A DNA stretch of 64,000 nucleotides, taken from NCBI GenBank assembly GCA_008508345.1, contig QNGE01000940.1:78154-142153 (forward strand), in the 5' to 3' direction. This DNA is from Paragonimus westermani (lineage: Eukaryota > Platyhelminthes > Trematoda > Plagiorchiida > Troglotrematidae). Position numbers and translations under genes: made by a program. The notes under the pieces were generated by a model. The model had not been told where the DNA came from. It saw only the letters and a program-made list of their open reading frames with translations, and did no database searches. This document shows, in pieces, positions 62,680-64,000 of this stretch (position 1 is its first letter; the number at the start of each line of letters is the position of its first letter).

Positions 62680-64000
62680 GGTACTCTTCCAGCACTAACT
62701 ATATGGAGCCAAACTTTTACGACTTCTACTCGATTATGAACAGAAACTCGATACATTCCTTAGATCAGGCCTTTCAACTTGGTATTTCGCAACGCACTGC
62801 CCCGTCTGTCATGAAGTTCTGTAGCAGTTCATCTGCTGTATCTGACGAAAAGAATTTCGTAAGTTTATCGCCAATGAACGCAAGATCGCTGGTTAGTAAG
62901 ATGCACAGGTTCAAACCCTTTGTTTTTTTATCTAATCCCCATATCATTCTCGTAAGTGAGATGTGGTGCTCTTCTGACACCTCAGACAGTCAGATGAGCA
63001 TCGTGAGATATCATGTTTCGTAGGGAACGTCCCACAGGACGAGGAGGCGAGTGCAGTATTTACCTAAAAGTGCAATTTTCCGTAGTCACAGTTGATGAGT
63101 CTATACTTCACAAACTCCAAGACTCGTTGTAGTTGATGGTCACTATTGGTCCTCGCGAGCTTCTTATAAGATGTGTCTACAGACCGCCTAATGCCGCGAA
63201 CATTAATTTGACTGACCGCATGGAGATAATGAATCATGTGTCCAACATGCCTCGTAAACACAAACTAATTGGCGGTGACTTCAACGTGTCTGATATTTCC
63301 TGGACCACATACTCTGCTACAGAAAAACAGGCCGAATTCCTTCCATGCATTCAACTGAATGGTTGGAACCAACATGTCCTAACGCCCTCGAGAAAGGGGC
63401 ATATTCTGAATATTATATTAACCATAGGCATTTCGTCTACAGAGTTATCTGTTCTACAACAATTCCCTGGAAGCGATCATAATGTTGTGAAATGTCTGTT
63501 TGATTTAAATATGGCTACCAAACCGAGAGTTGTATTCTACCGTCCGATCAAATTCATTGATTGGAATGTCTTCCAATCCCTGCTAAGATCCTTAAATTGA
63601 AATACCTACTTTCGCACATCGGACCCAGGCATAGCGACCGCAGAATTTATCAGACATCTAACGTTCTGTATCGACGTTTTGGCCCCCATTAAATCAAAAC
63701 GTGTCGGCTCGTATGTACAAGGTGAAATCTTTACTGCGAAAGAGACCGACAAACTGAAAATGCTTAAGTCGAGGTACGGAAGAACACTAGACTTTTCCCT
63801 GGTAATGCGAATGAGCAAAATGTTTGAACATATAGAACGTCAGACGCAACTTCGTCATATAAACGAAGAGAACCTCGCACTCCGTAGTGAGCAAAGATGT
63901 GCGAAACTAGTGCAACTGATGAGACGGAGGAATTCCATGAGGGACCCTGCTATAAGAACTATCACTCTCAAAGACAAAACGGTTGTCGATGACCCTGTAA
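62680..64000 (+). pseudogene. LINE subfamily A ORF2: endonuclease and linker, runs off the window
   Basis: Reads LSPMNARSLVSKMHRF, IILVSEMWC, (frameshift near 63020), CVYRPPNAANINL, KLIGGDFNVSDISW, GWNQHVLTPSRKGHILNI, LQQFPGSDHNVVKCLF (SDHN block) and KFIDWNVFQSLLRSLN, then a TGA at 63598, and in the same frame a linker with EIFTAKETDKLKMLKSRYGR and MRRRNSMRDPAIR, up to the window end. Interruptions: one frameshift, TAG at 63130 and TGA at 63598. RT would lie beyond 64000. Confidence 0.8.

Larger units (their letters stand above)
60295..63460 (+). repeat. 3,166-bp near-perfect duplicate, copy 2
   Basis: Partner of 53354-56519. It comprises the LINE subfamily A 3' UTR (60295-61334), the LTR 3' part (61335-61430), ORF1 C-half and most of the endonuclease. 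Unlike copy 1 it continues past 63460 without a break. Confidence 0.9.

Noticed and set aside
1..64000. CRISPR arrays, bacterial operons, rRNA or tRNA genes
   Set aside because: No regularly spaced direct repeats, Shine-Dalgarno-linked gene series, or tRNA/rRNA-like sequence was recognised; the retroelement and intron content is eukaryotic.

Overview
The window looks like flatworm (Platyhelminthes; trematode or cestode) genomic DNA. There is no prokaryotic gene organisation. It is dense in flatworm-type retroelements: BEL/Pao, Ty3/gypsy, CR1/Jockey-type and RTE-like LINEs, and Penelope-like elements with a GIY-YIG endonuclease. The one convincing non-mobile-element gene has very short introns (36, 36, 54, 66 and 40 bp), which fits flatworms. 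The phylum is an inference and the species cannot be read from the sequence.

Layout. 1-6.6 kb holds no recognisable gene and is A-rich on the given strand. 6.6-20 kb is a graveyard of old fragments: a short inverted/dispersed repeat, a Jockey/CR1-like LINE, two RTE-like LINE remnants in opposite orientations, decayed gypsy pieces and a Penelope-like fragment. 20.6-26.9 kb is a BEL/Pao retrotransposon (minus strand) with both 393-bp LTRs, a gag zinc knuckle, protease, RT, RNase H and integrase, broken by stops and frameshifts. 27.1-27.9 kb is a 5'-truncated Penelope-like element. 28.2-33.1 kb is a nearly complete CR1-type LINE (called subfamily B here; minus strand), followed head to head by the 5' part of a related LINE (subfamily A; plus strand). 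35.5-43.1 kb is a Ty3/gypsy element with 538-bp LTRs; its protease is interrupted by a 5'-truncated subfamily A LINE that contains a 402-bp assembly gap. 44.3-44.9 kb is another LINE stub. 46.9-47.7 kb is a multi-exon gene for a DUF4806-type domain, followed by a cluster of ATTGG and CGTAGTG motifs. 48.2-54.4 kb is a gypsy fragment between two divergent LINEs. 54.4-64 kb is a nest: a subfamily A LINE carries a gypsy solo LTR in its ORF1, and that LTR carries the 3' end of another LINE.

The elements do not form a cooperating gene system; the window records repeated insertion of retroelements into one another. Part of the apparent structure is probably assembly-derived. A 3,166-bp block is present twice (53354-56519 and 60295-63460) with one substitution noticed, and lone N characters mark its joins. 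Two unrelated LTR elements have LTR pairs that are identical inside and divergent at the ends. I found no convincing new biological system. The most interesting items are the DUF4806 gene with micro-introns, the motif cluster beside it, the two Penelope-like GIY-YIG lineages and the nested insertion at 59-62 kb.
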